Shown here in pieces: positions 16,024-24,851 of a stretch of DNA of 48,423 nt; position 1 is the stretch's first letter, and each line of letters opens with the position of its first letter. The stretch comes from Oscillospiraceae bacterium (lineage in GTDB: Bacteria > Bacillota > Clostridia > Oscillospirales > Ruminococcaceae): contig JAEDJV010000003.1 in NCBI GenBank assembly GCA_016296165.1, positions 1 to 48,423 on the forward strand. The letters run 5' to 3'. Made by a program: the position numbers and the translations under genes. The notes below the pieces were generated by a model. It made no database searches and was not told where the DNA came from. It worked only from the letters and a program-made list of their open reading frames with translations.

Positions 16024-16620
16024 ATGTACTGGTACCGGCTTATGTGGGGACTTATGGAATACAGAAATATGAATGAGTACGATAGTGATTCTGATCGTGT
16101 AAAAGTAATATCGAGAGCTTTCGCAATAATAAAAATATATACTGATTTTATCAGAAAGTGCTTCGATGATTTGGAATTTGAGGAGATAATTGATTCATAC
16201 ACCGGCGGAGTCTTTGAATGTATGTACGATGCTTCTGATGTTCGGGAGATTTTTTCGGCACTTCATGAAGAATTAGGCACAAAGAGAACGTTCTACAGCA
16301 TGTTTATAACATGTGTTGAGTTTCGCAATGGTCAGATAAGTTATGAGGATGAATATGAAGATGAGTATGAAGAATATGAATATCATGAACAGTCTGATTA
16401 CTTCGATGAAACTGATGAGAATTATTCTGAGTGTGAAGAAGATTATTACTTCGAGGAAGATGATGACGAGTACCCGGAGGATTGTTCAGAAGACTATTAT
16501 ACCAGTTTCGAATCATATCTCAATGTACTGGCAACTTCCTCAATGAGTCTGCTTGATGATTTTACTTCTGAAAAAGCAGCAGGGTATATTTATCTGGCAA
16601 AAAACATGATGAACAAATAA
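16024..16620 (+). CDS. Unknown acidic, tyrosine-rich protein
   Basis: 198 residues from the ATG at 16024; not recognised. The first 100 residues look like a folded helical domain (WYRLMWGLMEYRNMNEYDS, then FIRKCFDDLEFEEIIDSYTGG). Residues about 100-160 are an extremely acidic Glu/Asp/Tyr-rich tract, followed by a helical end. No signal peptide or membrane segment. The frame continues upstream of 16024 to a stop at 15967-15969 and reads protein-like (DDIFDDAALWENGHD), so the true start may be upstream. No ATG, GTG or TTG exists there, only ATT at 15973. It has its own strong promoter and a strong terminator, so it is a single-gene unit. Confidence 0.6.
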   Translation: MYWYRLMWGLMEYRNMNEYDSDSDRVKVISRAFAIIKIYTDFIRKCFDDLEFEEIIDSYTGGVFECMYDASDVREIFSALHEELGTKRTFYSMFITCVEFRNGQISYEDEYEDEYEEYEYHEQSDYFDETDENYSECEEDYYFEEDDDEYPEDCSEDYYTSFESYLNVLATSSMSLLDDFTSEKAAGYIYLAKNMMNK

Positions 16621-16621
16621 A

Positions 16622-16653
16622 AACCGCTTCGAAAAAATCGAAGCGGTTTTTTT
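16622..16653. terminator. Bidirectional terminator between the acidic protein gene and gatD
   Basis: CCGCTTCGA (24-32 of 16600) pairs with TCGAAGCGG (38-46 of 16600), that is 16624-16632 with 16638-16646, flanked by A and T runs. Confidence 0.9.
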
Positions 16654-17359
16654 AATGAAGTTTTGCACATGTCTGAAATTCGTGGAGACGCTGATTATAA
16701 GCCTTTATTGTATCTTCTCTGAAAGCACATGAAGGATTTTCGACTCCCAGCAGTCCCATCAGGTATTCGGTGAAATAAGGATTCATAACAAGTATCGGTC
16801 CGATTATGCTGGTTCCAATAAAGTTATTTACATGTATTCCATCAAGTTTTGATTCTTCGTTTATGCCAATGCCGCGTTCAACTTTAGCAAATGAGCATTC
16901 TGAATTATCACCGTAAACCATGGTAAACTGTGTTTTGAAACCAATCAGATCGTGTTCCATAAACTTTGCAAGTATAAGTGAATTGTAGCGGTTAAAGAGT
17001 CTTCGTTTTGCGTGAAAATCAAGCAGGCCAAGTCCGTCAACTTTAGTTCCGTCTTCGTTTTCTATGTGTTTGAAGAGAACTTCCTGTGCGTTTCCTGTAA
17101 AAAGCATAACATTACCGCTGTCCATTGCATTTTTCAGCTGTTCTCTGTAAGGTATAAGGTGTTTTATCACTTTTTCCTGGTTGTTTTCAGTACTTGCTCC
17201 CATGTAAATCATATCGACTTTTCCTGAAGCAAATGCAGGAACATCATGAAATTCGGTATTAATAAATTCGGCATCCGGAAGACATTGTTTCAGATATTTT
17301 ATATTTCCTGAATCTCCGAAAAGAGAACACTGGTTAGGGTAAAGAAATTCAATTTTCAT
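16652..17359 (-). CDS. gatD: GatD-like glutamine amidotransferase homologue lacking the catalytic Cys and His
   Basis: 235 residues. It aligns over its length with GatD, the glutaminase half of the MurT-GatD lipid II isoglutaminyl synthase, and shares SLFGDSGNI (residues 12-20), EDGTKVDGLGLLDF (102-115) and GTSIIGPIL (182-190). In GatD the nucleophile sits in a CGGYQ motif; here the matching stretch is TGNAQ and the Cys position is Gly89. The catalytic His of the LHGP motif is Ile186. Glutamine hydrolysis is therefore unlikely by the usual mechanism. It overlaps murT by 11 bp and is expressed with it. Possible roles are a structural partner of MurT or an ammonia-dependent complex (inference). 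Confidence 0.8.
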   Translation of the reverse strand: MKIEFLYPNQCSLFGDSGNIKYLKQCLPDAEFINTEFHDVPAFASGKVDMIYMGASTENNQEKVIKHLIPYREQLKNAMDSGNVMLFTGNAQEVLFKHIENEDGTKVDGLGLLDFHAKRRLFNRYNSLILAKFMEHDLIGFKTQFTMVYGDNSECSFAKVERGIGINEESKLDGIHVNNFIGTSIIGPILVMNPYFTEYLMGLLGVENPSCAFREDTIKAYNQRLHEFQTCAKLH

Positions 17360-18746
17360 GTTCCATTCTCTCCTTCAAAGTATTCTCAATGATATTTCTG
17401 TAATTAGTTGCAAAAATGTCAAAGAGCAAATAGATATTTTTAATGCCGTCAAGGTCAAGTATTTCTCCGGCTTTTGCTTCGTCATCGGTTATTTTTATTT
17501 TATCGCGTGGTATTCCGGCCATAAGGAGTCTTACCAGATAATCCTGACTGCGTATTCCAGCCACAACAATTTGTTTTATGTTATCACAGTTTAAAAATTC
17601 AAAGTCAACATCATGAATCCATGCAGTATTTTCGGATGAGTTTTTGTTATCATACAGGTCATCAAAAATCAGAATAACAGCTGAATCAGGGGTGTTTCTT
17701 GCAGTATTGCAGGCATGTGATACTGCAACTGGGTTTTGTCCCTTTGCAAGAATACTTTTAAGAACTCTGCCGTTCTTTTCATAAACACTGAAACGGCTCC
17801 TGACAACTTTGATTTTTTTAAATGAATCCTGGAGCTGCTTTTCTGTAAGTCCCCATGTTCTAAGTGCAGTAATTACGGCCGTTGCATTGTAGAGATTTAT
17901 AATATTTTCACATGGAACATTGTAGTGTTCTTCCCCATCCGGTGTTTTAATCATTATGTCAGCTCGTCCGTCAGGATTAAATGTACGTTCACAAGTGTTA
18001 AAATCAGGAACAGGGGATGCAAAGTCACAGGATGAACATTTGGCTCTTCCTATGTGGTTATAACGCAGGAAGTCGTATTCGAGAGGAGAATTGCATTTTG
18101 GACATACAGTAATATCCTTTATGATATTGTTTATAGTTTCTTCGCCTGAAAACTGCTTCATTCCAAAGTAAGTTCTTTTGTTATTTTTCTTTAGTGAAGA
18201 GCTTATAAGATCATCAGAATTGAGTATCAGGTGAGTTGAGTCCGGGATATTTGAATCAAGGATGTTGAAAATATATTCAACATGTGCATTTCGTTTATAT
18301 GAATCACGGGTGAGATTGGTGCATATAAGAAAATCAGGATGAATATATGGATAAATTCTTAATGCACTTCTTTCGTCTATCTCAAGTGTGCAGAATTTTT
18401 TTCTGGCTTTACCCGTAAGGGTGCTGTCTTTTACAAGGGCTGTAGTAATACCGGTGTCTACATTTCCGCCGAAATTATTGTTTGTACAGTCATAACCATT
18501 ATCAGTAAGAATGTCGAGCAGCATATTGCTTACAGTAGTCTTACCGTTAGTTCCTGTAACAGCTATTATCTTTTCAGGCTTCTCAAGGTACTTTAAAAAA
18601 TCCGGGCAAAGCGAAAGCATTACTGAACCCGGAAAATTTGTAGCATTTTTTTTCATGAGTGTCAGCAGCTTTATGGTGATTTTTCCGCAGAAAAGCGCAA
18701 AGAAAAATCGTAGAGGTTTCTGTGCCATCGTAATTGTCAACTCCAT
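17349..18746 (-). CDS. murT: MurT-like ligase (lipid II isoglutaminyl synthase subunit)
   Basis: 465 residues. Mur-ligase central domain with P-loop AVTGTNGKTTVSNML (about residues 62-76), a four-Cys zinc ribbon insert (CPKC near 210 and CSSC near 232) characteristic of MurT, and a C-terminal DUF1727 domain with a WIHDVDFE block resembling the WIWD region of MurT. MurT activates the alpha-carboxyl of D-Glu in lipid II for amidation. The start is uncertain: ATG 18746 has no SD; ATG 18728 has GGAG 12 nt upstream and gives MAQKPLRFF, closer to family N termini. Coupled to gatD by an 11-bp overlap. Confidence 0.88.
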   Translation of the reverse strand: MELTITMAQKPLRFFFALFCGKITIKLLTLMKKNATNFPGSVMLSLCPDFLKYLEKPEKIIAVTGTNGKTTVSNMLLDILTDNGYDCTNNNFGGNVDTGITTALVKDSTLTGKARKKFCTLEIDERSALRIYPYIHPDFLICTNLTRDSYKRNAHVEYIFNILDSNIPDSTHLILNSDDLISSSLKKNNKRTYFGMKQFSGEETINNIIKDITVCPKCNSPLEYDFLRYNHIGRAKCSSCDFASPVPDFNTCERTFNPDGRADIMIKTPDGEEHYNVPCENIINLYNATAVITALRTWGLTEKQLQDSFKKIKVVRSRFSVYEKNGRVLKSILAKGQNPVAVSHACNTARNTPDSAVILIFDDLYDNKNSSENTAWIHDVDFEFLNCDNIKQIVVAGIRSQDYLVRLLMAGIPRDKIKITDDEAKAGEILDLDGIKNIYLLFDIFATNYRNIIENTLKERMEHEN

Positions 18747-18769
18747 TAAAATTTGAAAATAATAAGTTA

Positions 18770-18798
18770 ATTATATCATTTTTTCAGACTGTTTGCAA
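18770..18798 (-). promoter_or_regulatory. Promoter of murT-gatD
   Basis: Minus strand TTGCAA (18798-18793), 17-nt spacer, TATAAT (18775-18770). Confidence 0.65.
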
Positions 18799-18800
18799 TA

Positions 18801-18816
18801 GTAAATGTGCATTTAC
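18801..18816. promoter_or_regulatory. Palindrome next to the murT promoter
   Basis: GTAAATG-TG-CATTTAC, a 7-bp perfect inverted repeat directly upstream of the murT -35. It has the size and symmetry of a dimeric regulator site; the regulator is unknown. Confidence 0.4.
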
Positions 18817-18837
18817 CTGCATATCTGTATTGTTACA

Positions 18838-18886
18838 TACGCCTGGCTCCTTGTTGTATGTGAGTCCAGGTGTATTTTTCTTTTTT
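18838..18886 (+). terminator. Orphan terminator-like hairpin upstream of the EAL gene
   Basis: TACGCCTGG-CTC (18838-18849) pairs with GAG-(T)-CCAGGTGTA (18862-18874), followed by a T-rich tract (TTTTTCTTTTTT) on the plus strand. No plus-strand gene ends before it and no good plus promoter is seen between 18747 and 18838. It may be an attenuator, an insulating element or the end of an unseen small RNA. Confidence 0.5.
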
Positions 18887-18952
18887 AAATGTATATAATG
18901 TGCATAAAAGTAGGCGTAATTTGTGCTAAATTACAAAAAAATCTATCGGGGG

Positions 18953-18981
18953 TTGTGTCAAATACTTGTATAATGTATAAT
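18953..18981 (+). promoter_or_regulatory. Candidate promoter of the EAL-domain gene
   Basis: TTGTGT (18953-18958), 17-nt spacer, TATAAT (18976-18981), about 65 bp before the start codon. Confidence 0.5.
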
Positions 18982-19046
18982 ATATGTAGGTATTAATATT
19001 TCCTTTTTGTGATATTAATAGATTTATGAGAAAAGGGGGGGCTGAA

Positions 19047-21737
19047 ATGGAGACAGAGATTAATTCGTTTGATAATTATATTGATAACGGAACACTTTAT
19101 ACTCATTTTAGTGAGTTCGAGGACAAATCAGAAATAGTTATTTCCAGCAAAGACAAGAGATATGCTCTGATATGCTTTGAAATAAAAAACAAAAACTTTA
19201 TTAGTGATGCGTTTGGGGCGACTTCTGCTATTAAGGTAGATGAATATGCAGCAAGGGTAATTTGCAGCATTATTTCAGACAGTGGGTTTGTATTAAGTTC
19301 TTTTTCGGGTACCATACTTGTCTTTTTCTCTTATGAAAAACGTTCAGAAATTGAAGCGTTTGTTGAGAAAACAGAGAAAATGCTAAAAGAATGCTCGTTC
19401 TTTGGAAGCTATGATTTTACCGTTGACCTTGTTTCCGGTATCTATCAGCTGACAAACAGTATATCAGTTCAGAATGCTGCCGACAAATTGTTTTCGGCAA
19501 TTACCCATACTAATTATACATCCGGTTCATTTTTTTATGACAGTACTGTTGATGAAAAAGTTTCAAAAGAAATTGAAATAATAAAATCAGTGGATTCGGC
19601 TATGGAGAACGGAGAATTTCATATCTATCTTCAGCCACAGCATTATTTACAGCATGAAGACAGAGTTCTCAGTGCGGAAGCTCTTATAAGATGGATAAAG
19701 AGTGACGGAACCATTGTGTATCCGGGTGATTTTATTCCTGTTCTTGAGAGAAACGGTATGATAACCAAACTGGACTGTCATGTTATGGAGCTTGCCTGCC
19801 GTTTTATCAGCCAGCATCTTAATGAGAGCTGGTTTGATGATATAGTTATTTCAGTAAATGTTTCAAAAGTTGATTTGAAACTAAGTGATTTTATTGAGTA
19901 CTATACGAATATTCGCAACAAATACAAGATTCCGGACGGAAGAATAGAAATAGAATTTACAGAAAGTGCAGTATTCGAGGATTATTCTGTATTTAAGCAG
20001 ATAATGCTGGAACTTAGAAAGAGTGGATTTTACTGTTCTATTGATGATTTTGGTACAGGAAGTTCATCACTCAATATGCTTAAATCTATGCCGGTTGATG
20101 TTCTGAAGATGGACAGAATGTTCTTTGTAACGGAGAATGATAATGATATCGAACGTAACAACTCAGTTATTGCCAGTGTAGTTGCAATGGCCAGAGGCCT
20201 TGGCATGAAGATTGTAGCAGAAGGTATCGAGTCACCGGAACGTATAGATTTTCTCAGGAAAATAGGCTGTGATGTAATACAGGGTTATGTGTATTCAAAG
20301 CCGTTGTCTCTGAAGGAATTTGAAGAATATGTTAAAAACTACATTCCAAAGTATCTCCCGATAACTGAAACATTAAAACCGGTTGAGCCTGAACGACAGT
20401 TGTTAAACGACAAGGATGCTCTGTATCAGAGATATATTCAGGTTTTACCGTATGTAAATGCATTTGTAATGGATATCGAAGTGGAATCAGATACTTATGG
20501 TGTGATTTCTTTCGGTCAGAGCAGGATAATTATCTCAGAGCCGGAAGGCAAGTATTCCTCGTTTTTTGAGAATTCTATACTTAGACAAATTCATAAGGAT
20601 TTCAAACAGGAAGCACTGAAAAATCTTTCCTTAAAAGGAATTATTTCATCGTTTTACCGCGGTGATTCTGAGATAAATATTGAGTTAATGATTAAACCGT
20701 ATGATTTGGAAACTGTTGATTCCAACGGATTTGCATGGTGTCAGTTTAAGATTTGTTTCCAAAAGTTCAGCAAATCAGCTAAACCGGTTGCAACTTTATA
20801 TATATCTGATATAACAGAACAGAAAGAACAGGAAATGTATGTTCTTTCTGCTCAGAGAAGACTTAAGGCAACACTCAAGGGACTTGTATGTGAGATATAT
20901 GATTATGACATTAAGAACAAAACTGCAGAACTGCTTCATACTGGCATAAAAAAGAGTAATGCCGGTGAGATGCAGTCCGGAAATGCGATAAAAGATTTTG
21001 GCAGATATTTAAAAACATCTATTCATTCGGATGACAGAGAGAAAATATCTGATATCCTTGCAAAGATGGAAAAAACGGATTCCAAGGAAAATGAAGATTA
21101 TTATGCAGAGTACAGAGCAATAACACCTTCAGGTAATCTTAGATGGAAGAGTATTCACTTTATGGTTGATAACGATCATCAGGCTGAGTGTGCTACTATG
21201 ATTGTCAATGATATTGATGAAAGAAAGATTGCAGAGCTTAAAGTTGAAAGAAACAGCCGCAGAGATAAAAATACAGGCGTATATAACATCGATGATTTCT
21301 GTGATGCTGCTCAGGAATTCATAGAACGTGAGGGTCGGTCAGGTGAACATGTGATGATTATGCTGTCAATATCCGAATTTGAGAAGATTTTTACTGAAAA
21401 AGGAAACAAATACAGCAGTGAACTTGAGGCAGCTTTTGTAAAATGCCTTAGAAAAGCAGTCCGCAAGGATGATATAATAGGTAAGTATGAGGACGGCAGG
21501 TTTGCTTTATTCCTGAAGGGAATAGGTGCAGAATATATCCAGCGTTTTGTAAATAAAACCAGAGAAATATTCAACGATCAGTTCTATGAAGAAACCAGTC
21601 TAAGCGAATTCCGAATGGGAATATCAACACTTGTAAACAAAAACAAATCAATTCAGCGAATGAGCATGGAAACACTCGGCGCCCTTGAACACGCTGAAAA
21701 GACAGGAACGAATGAAATAATAATAACCTCTCTGTAA
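19047..21737 (+). CDS. Cyclic-di-GMP phosphodiesterase with degenerate GGDEF domains (GGDEF-EAL-PAS-GGDEF)
   Basis: 896 residues from ATG 19047, which has a seven-G SD 5 nt upstream; an ATG at 19026 lies before that SD. Order: degenerate GGDEF-like domain (about 20-165), EAL domain (about 175-430), linker, PAS-like sensor domain (about 600-725), degenerate GGDEF domain (about 735-896). The EAL domain keeps the catalytic set: AEALIRW, SVNVSK, EFTES, DDFGTGSSSL, LKMDR, AEGIE and QGYVYSKP, so it should hydrolyse c-di-GMP. The C-terminal domain has EDGRF where GGDEF should be, so cyclase activity is unlikely. No membrane segments; a soluble sensor enzyme. Confidence 0.88.
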   Translation: METEINSFDNYIDNGTLYTHFSEFEDKSEIVISSKDKRYALICFEIKNKNFISDAFGATSAIKVDEYAARVICSIISDSGFVLSSFSGTILVFFSYEKRSEIEAFVEKTEKMLKECSFFGSYDFTVDLVSGIYQLTNSISVQNAADKLFSAITHTNYTSGSFFYDSTVDEKVSKEIEIIKSVDSAMENGEFHIYLQPQHYLQHEDRVLSAEALIRWIKSDGTIVYPGDFIPVLERNGMITKLDCHVMELACRFISQHLNESWFDDIVISVNVSKVDLKLSDFIEYYTNIRNKYKIPDGRIEIEFTESAVFEDYSVFKQIMLELRKSGFYCSIDDFGTGSSSLNMLKSMPVDVLKMDRMFFVTENDNDIERNNSVIASVVAMARGLGMKIVAEGIESPERIDFLRKIGCDVIQGYVYSKPLSLKEFEEYVKNYIPKYLPITETLKPVEPERQLLNDKDALYQRYIQVLPYVNAFVMDIEVESDTYGVISFGQSRIIISEPEGKYSSFFENSILRQIHKDFKQEALKNLSLKGIISSFYRGDSEINIELMIKPYDLETVDSNGFAWCQFKICFQKFSKSAKPVATLYISDITEQKEQEMYVLSAQRRLKATLKGLVCEIYDYDIKNKTAELLHTGIKKSNAGEMQSGNAIKDFGRYLKTSIHSDDREKISDILAKMEKTDSKENEDYYAEYRAITPSGNLRWKSIHFMVDNDHQAECATMIVNDIDERKIAELKVERNSRRDKNTGVYNIDDFCDAAQEFIEREGRSGEHVMIMLSISEFEKIFTEKGNKYSSELEAAFVKCLRKAVRKDDIIGKYEDGRFALFLKGIGAEYIQRFVNKTREIFNDQFYEETSLSEFRMGISTLVNKNKSIQRMSMETLGALEHAEKTGTNEIIITSL

Positions 21738-21760
21738 AATTCAGAGAGGTTATTCCTTTT
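21722..21760 (+). terminator. Terminator of the EAL-domain gene
   Basis: Perfect 13-bp stem (21722-21734 with 21742-21754); the stop codon lies in the loop. Followed by CC and five T. Confidence 0.8.
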
Positions 21761-21763
21761 TAC

Positions 21764-21792
21764 TTGATTTAAGTGTGTTTTAGTGATATAAT
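21764..21792 (+). promoter_or_regulatory. Promoter of fabV
   Basis: TTGATT (21764-21769), 17-nt spacer, TATAAT (21787-21792), 46 bp before the ATG. Confidence 0.65.
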
Positions 21793-21838
21793 ATTATACA
21801 GATTATAAAAAACGTTACTGACAATAAGGAGAAATAAT

Positions 21839-23020
21839 ATGATAATTAAGCCAAAAACAAGAGGTTTTATATGCACTACAGCTCATCCTGAAGGATGTAA
21901 GAAGATTGTTTCGGATCAGATTGAATATGCAAAAGCTCATAAGTCAGGGTTCGGATGTAAAAAAGTACTGGTTATTGGCGCTTCAATGGGATATGGTCTT
22001 TCGGCGAGAGTAGCCGCCGCGTATTCATGCGGAGCTTCAACGATTGGAGTTATATTTGACAAGGAAGGTTCAGAAAAGAGACCTGCTTCAGCTGGATGGT
22101 ACAATACTGCTGCATTTGAAGAATTTGCTGCTGCAGACGGTCTTTATGCTAAAACAATCAATGGAGATGCTTTCTCTACAGAGATAAAACAGAAAACAAT
22201 CGACCTTATTAAAAAGGATCTTGGCAAGGTTGACATGGTTGTATACAGTCTCGCAGCACCAAGACGTACAACAGCTGACGGTACAGTTTATTCATCAGTA
22301 CTTAAGACAACTGACAGCTCATATACAAATAAAACAATTGACCTTAAGGATAACACAATTACTGAAGTTACAATTGATCCGGCAACTGCTGAAGAAGTAG
22401 AACATACAGTCAAGGTTATGGGTGGCGAAGACTGGATGGACTGGATAGAAGCTCTTACTGCAGCTGATGCAATTGAAGAAAATGCAGTTACAGTTGCATT
22501 CTCATATCTTGGACCTGAGATTACCCATCCAATCTATATGAATGGTTCTATTGGTCAGGCTAAGAAACATGTGTTTGCTACCTCAAAGGCTATTTCAGAA
22601 AAATTCAGTGGCATCAGAGCCTACACATCAGTAAATAAGGCTCTTGTAACTCAGTCAAGTTCAGCAATTCCGGTTGTTCCGCTTTATATTTCTATTCTGT
22701 ATAAAGTCATGAAGGATAAAAATATCCATGAGGGTTGTATTGAACAGATGACACGTATGTTTACTGATAAGCTTGCAAATGATGGTGCAGTAACAGATGA
22801 AAACGGCATGATCAGACTTGATGATCTGGAGATGCGTGAAGATGTTCAGAAGGAAGTACTTGATATATGGAATTCTGTAACAAGCGAAACTGTAAAAAAT
22901 GTATCTGACATTGATGGATACTGGAAGGATTTCTTTGGACTTTTCGGATTTGAAGCTGATGGAGTTGACTATGAAGCTGATGTAAATCCTGTTTACGATA
23001 TAGCTTCGATAACAGAATGA
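21839..23020 (+). CDS. fabV: Trans-2-enoyl-CoA / enoyl-ACP reductase (FabV/Ter family)
   Basis: 393 residues, the family's normal length. It reduces trans-2-enoyl thioesters with NADH, either as enoyl-ACP reductase in fatty-acid synthesis or as Ter in butyrate-type pathways. Features: N-terminal MIIKPKTRGFICTTAHPEGC, dinucleotide-binding VLVIGASMGYGLSARV (about 43-58), SLAAPRRT (about 138-145), and the active-site Y-x8-K pair in YMNGSIGQAKK (about 235-245). FabV is insensitive to triclosan in other species. SD GGAG lies upstream of the ATG. A monocistronic unit with its own promoter and terminator; fatty-acid synthesis versus butyryl-CoA formation cannot be decided from sequence. Confidence 0.93.
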   Translation: MIIKPKTRGFICTTAHPEGCKKIVSDQIEYAKAHKSGFGCKKVLVIGASMGYGLSARVAAAYSCGASTIGVIFDKEGSEKRPASAGWYNTAAFEEFAAADGLYAKTINGDAFSTEIKQKTIDLIKKDLGKVDMVVYSLAAPRRTTADGTVYSSVLKTTDSSYTNKTIDLKDNTITEVTIDPATAEEVEHTVKVMGGEDWMDWIEALTAADAIEENAVTVAFSYLGPEITHPIYMNGSIGQAKKHVFATSKAISEKFSGIRAYTSVNKALVTQSSSAIPVVPLYISILYKVMKDKNIHEGCIEQMTRMFTDKLANDGAVTDENGMIRLDDLEMREDVQKEVLDIWNSVTSETVKNVSDIDGYWKDFFGLFGFEADGVDYEADVNPVYDIASITE

Positions 23021-23040
23021 TTTATTCAGAATATATAAAA

Positions 23041-23078
23041 AATATCCGTAATCTGTTTGGAAGATTACGGATATTTTT
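23041..23078. terminator. Bidirectional terminator between fabV and the Na/Pi cotransporter gene
   Basis: 14-bp stem (23041-23054 with 23062-23075) with flanking A and T runs. Confidence 0.9.
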
Positions 23079-24820
23079 TATAATGAATATTTTTTGCTAT
23101 AGGAATTAAATTGTTTTGTGTACTCGTTTGTATCATTTCTGAATGTTCTGAGTGATTCATGAAGATTAAGATTACCAGCAGACATATCAATCATACATCC
23201 TGCTATGTTGGAGCAGTGATCAGAAACTCTTTCAAGATTAGTAAGGAGATCTGACCATATAAATCCGGCTTCTATACCGCATTGTCCCTGCTGTAGCCGC
23301 AGTATATGGTTTGTGCGAAGTTTTTCCTTCAGACCATCTATGACTTGTTCGAGAGGTTCTACAAGTGCGGCACTATGCAAATCATTATTAATAAAAGAAT
23401 CAAGACACAACTGAAGTATTTCATTTTCAGCGCTGAAGAGTACCGAGAGTTCAGCAGAAGCGTTTTCAGAGAGTGATATATTCTTCTCTATCAGTTCTTC
23501 AGATGATTCGACAAGATTTACTGCGTGATCGGATATTCGTTCAAAATCCCCGATAATTTTCAGGAGTTTTGCAGCTTCATTGCTGTCTTCTTCACTTATA
23601 TGCATTGAGCTGAGTTTTACAAGATATGTTCCAAGAATATCTTCATAATGATCTGTTTTATCCTCAGCCTCTCTGATTTTTTCAGCCAGTTCAGGCGAAT
23701 ATGTGCTTATCGAGATTATAGAATCCTTTAATGCGTTTACTGCGTATCTGGCCATATCAAAGGCAACTTCATAACATCTCTTGAGAGCAATAGGCGGTGT
23801 TGCGAGTAATCGGTAATCGAGTTCTGCATCATTTTCAGGCTGATTATCATCCTTCACTATAGTGCATACAAGTTTTTCAAGCATTCCGGAAAGCGGAAGC
23901 ATCAGAGCTGTACAAAGAACATTGAATGCAGAATGAGAAACTGCGATACCAGCCAGAGAAACTGATTCATCAAGGAAAACAGGATTGAATATTGATTTGA
24001 ATATACAAAAAGCAATTATCCACACAGAACTTCCTATAACATTAAATCCAAGGTGAACCATAGCAGCTCTTTTAGCGTTTTTATTAGCGCCGACCGAGGA
24101 AAGCATAGCTGTAACACATGTGCCGATGTTCTGTCCCATGATAATAGGAATAGCGGCTCCATAACTAATCTGTCCGGTTACTGCAAGGGCCTGCAGAATT
24201 CCGACTGATGCTGAACTTGACTGAATGATAGCTGTAAGAACAGCACCTGCCAGCAGACCGAGAAAAGGATTTTTAAACATTATAAAAAGCTTAGTAAACT
24301 GCGGAACGTCTTTGAGTCCTGAAACCGCTTCAGACATAGTTTCCATACCAAACATAAGAGTTGCAAATCCAAGAAATATCATCCCGGTATCTTTTTTCTT
24401 TGTATCTTTACAGAACATGTATAGGATGATACCAATAAGGGCAAGAACAGGTGTGAAAGAAGAAGGTTTAAGAAGAGAAATGAAGATGTTGCTGCTGTCT
24501 ATACCGGCAAGACTGAGTACCCATGCGGTAACAGTTGTACCGATGTTTGCTCCCATAATTACATTTATCGCCTGGCTTAGAGTCATTAACCCTGAGTTTA
24601 CAAAACCAACAACCATAACAGTTGTAGCTGACGAACTCTGAATTACAGCTGTTACACCTATACCCGTCAGAAGACCAGCGATTTTGTTTGAAGTCATCTT
24701 GCCTAACAGACTGCGAAGTTTACCGCCAGCCCTTTGTTCGAGTGACTGTCCCATAATATTCATTCCAAAAAGAAAAAGGCTCAGACCACCGATAAGTGTC
24801 AGAATACTGAAAATATCCAT
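23078..24820 (-). CDS. Na+/phosphate cotransporter family protein with a C-terminal PhoU-like domain
   Basis: 580 residues. Residues about 1-320 hold two inverted PNaS repeats, each with a QSSSA motif (GVTAVIQSSSATTVMVVGF near 55-73 and AIIQSSSASVGIL near 195-207), as in NptA/YjbB proteins. Residues about 345-560 form a PhoU-like helical domain (ISDHAVNL, RVSDHCSNIA). It probably moves phosphate across the membrane; the direction is not certain for this class (YjbB exports). A Pho box on its promoter and location beside phoBR place it in the phosphate regulon. Transcribed alone or as the third gene after phoB-phoR. Confidence 0.9.
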   Translation of the reverse strand: MDIFSILTLIGGLSLFLFGMNIMGQSLEQRAGGKLRSLLGKMTSNKIAGLLTGIGVTAVIQSSSATTVMVVGFVNSGLMTLSQAINVIMGANIGTTVTAWVLSLAGIDSSNIFISLLKPSSFTPVLALIGIILYMFCKDTKKKDTGMIFLGFATLMFGMETMSEAVSGLKDVPQFTKLFIMFKNPFLGLLAGAVLTAIIQSSSASVGILQALAVTGQISYGAAIPIIMGQNIGTCVTAMLSSVGANKNAKRAAMVHLGFNVIGSSVWIIAFCIFKSIFNPVFLDESVSLAGIAVSHSAFNVLCTALMLPLSGMLEKLVCTIVKDDNQPENDAELDYRLLATPPIALKRCYEVAFDMARYAVNALKDSIISISTYSPELAEKIREAEDKTDHYEDILGTYLVKLSSMHISEEDSNEAAKLLKIIGDFERISDHAVNLVESSEELIEKNISLSENASAELSVLFSAENEILQLCLDSFINNDLHSAALVEPLEQVIDGLKEKLRTNHILRLQQGQCGIEAGFIWSDLLTNLERVSDHCSNIAGCMIDMSAGNLNLHESLRTFRNDTNEYTKQFNSYSKKYSL

Positions 24821-24851
24821 AAATCAATTCCTTTCATATTTATACGGATAA

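Noticed and set aside
18747..19046. c-di-GMP riboswitch before the EAL gene
   Set aside because: I looked for the conserved GEMM core and did not find it.
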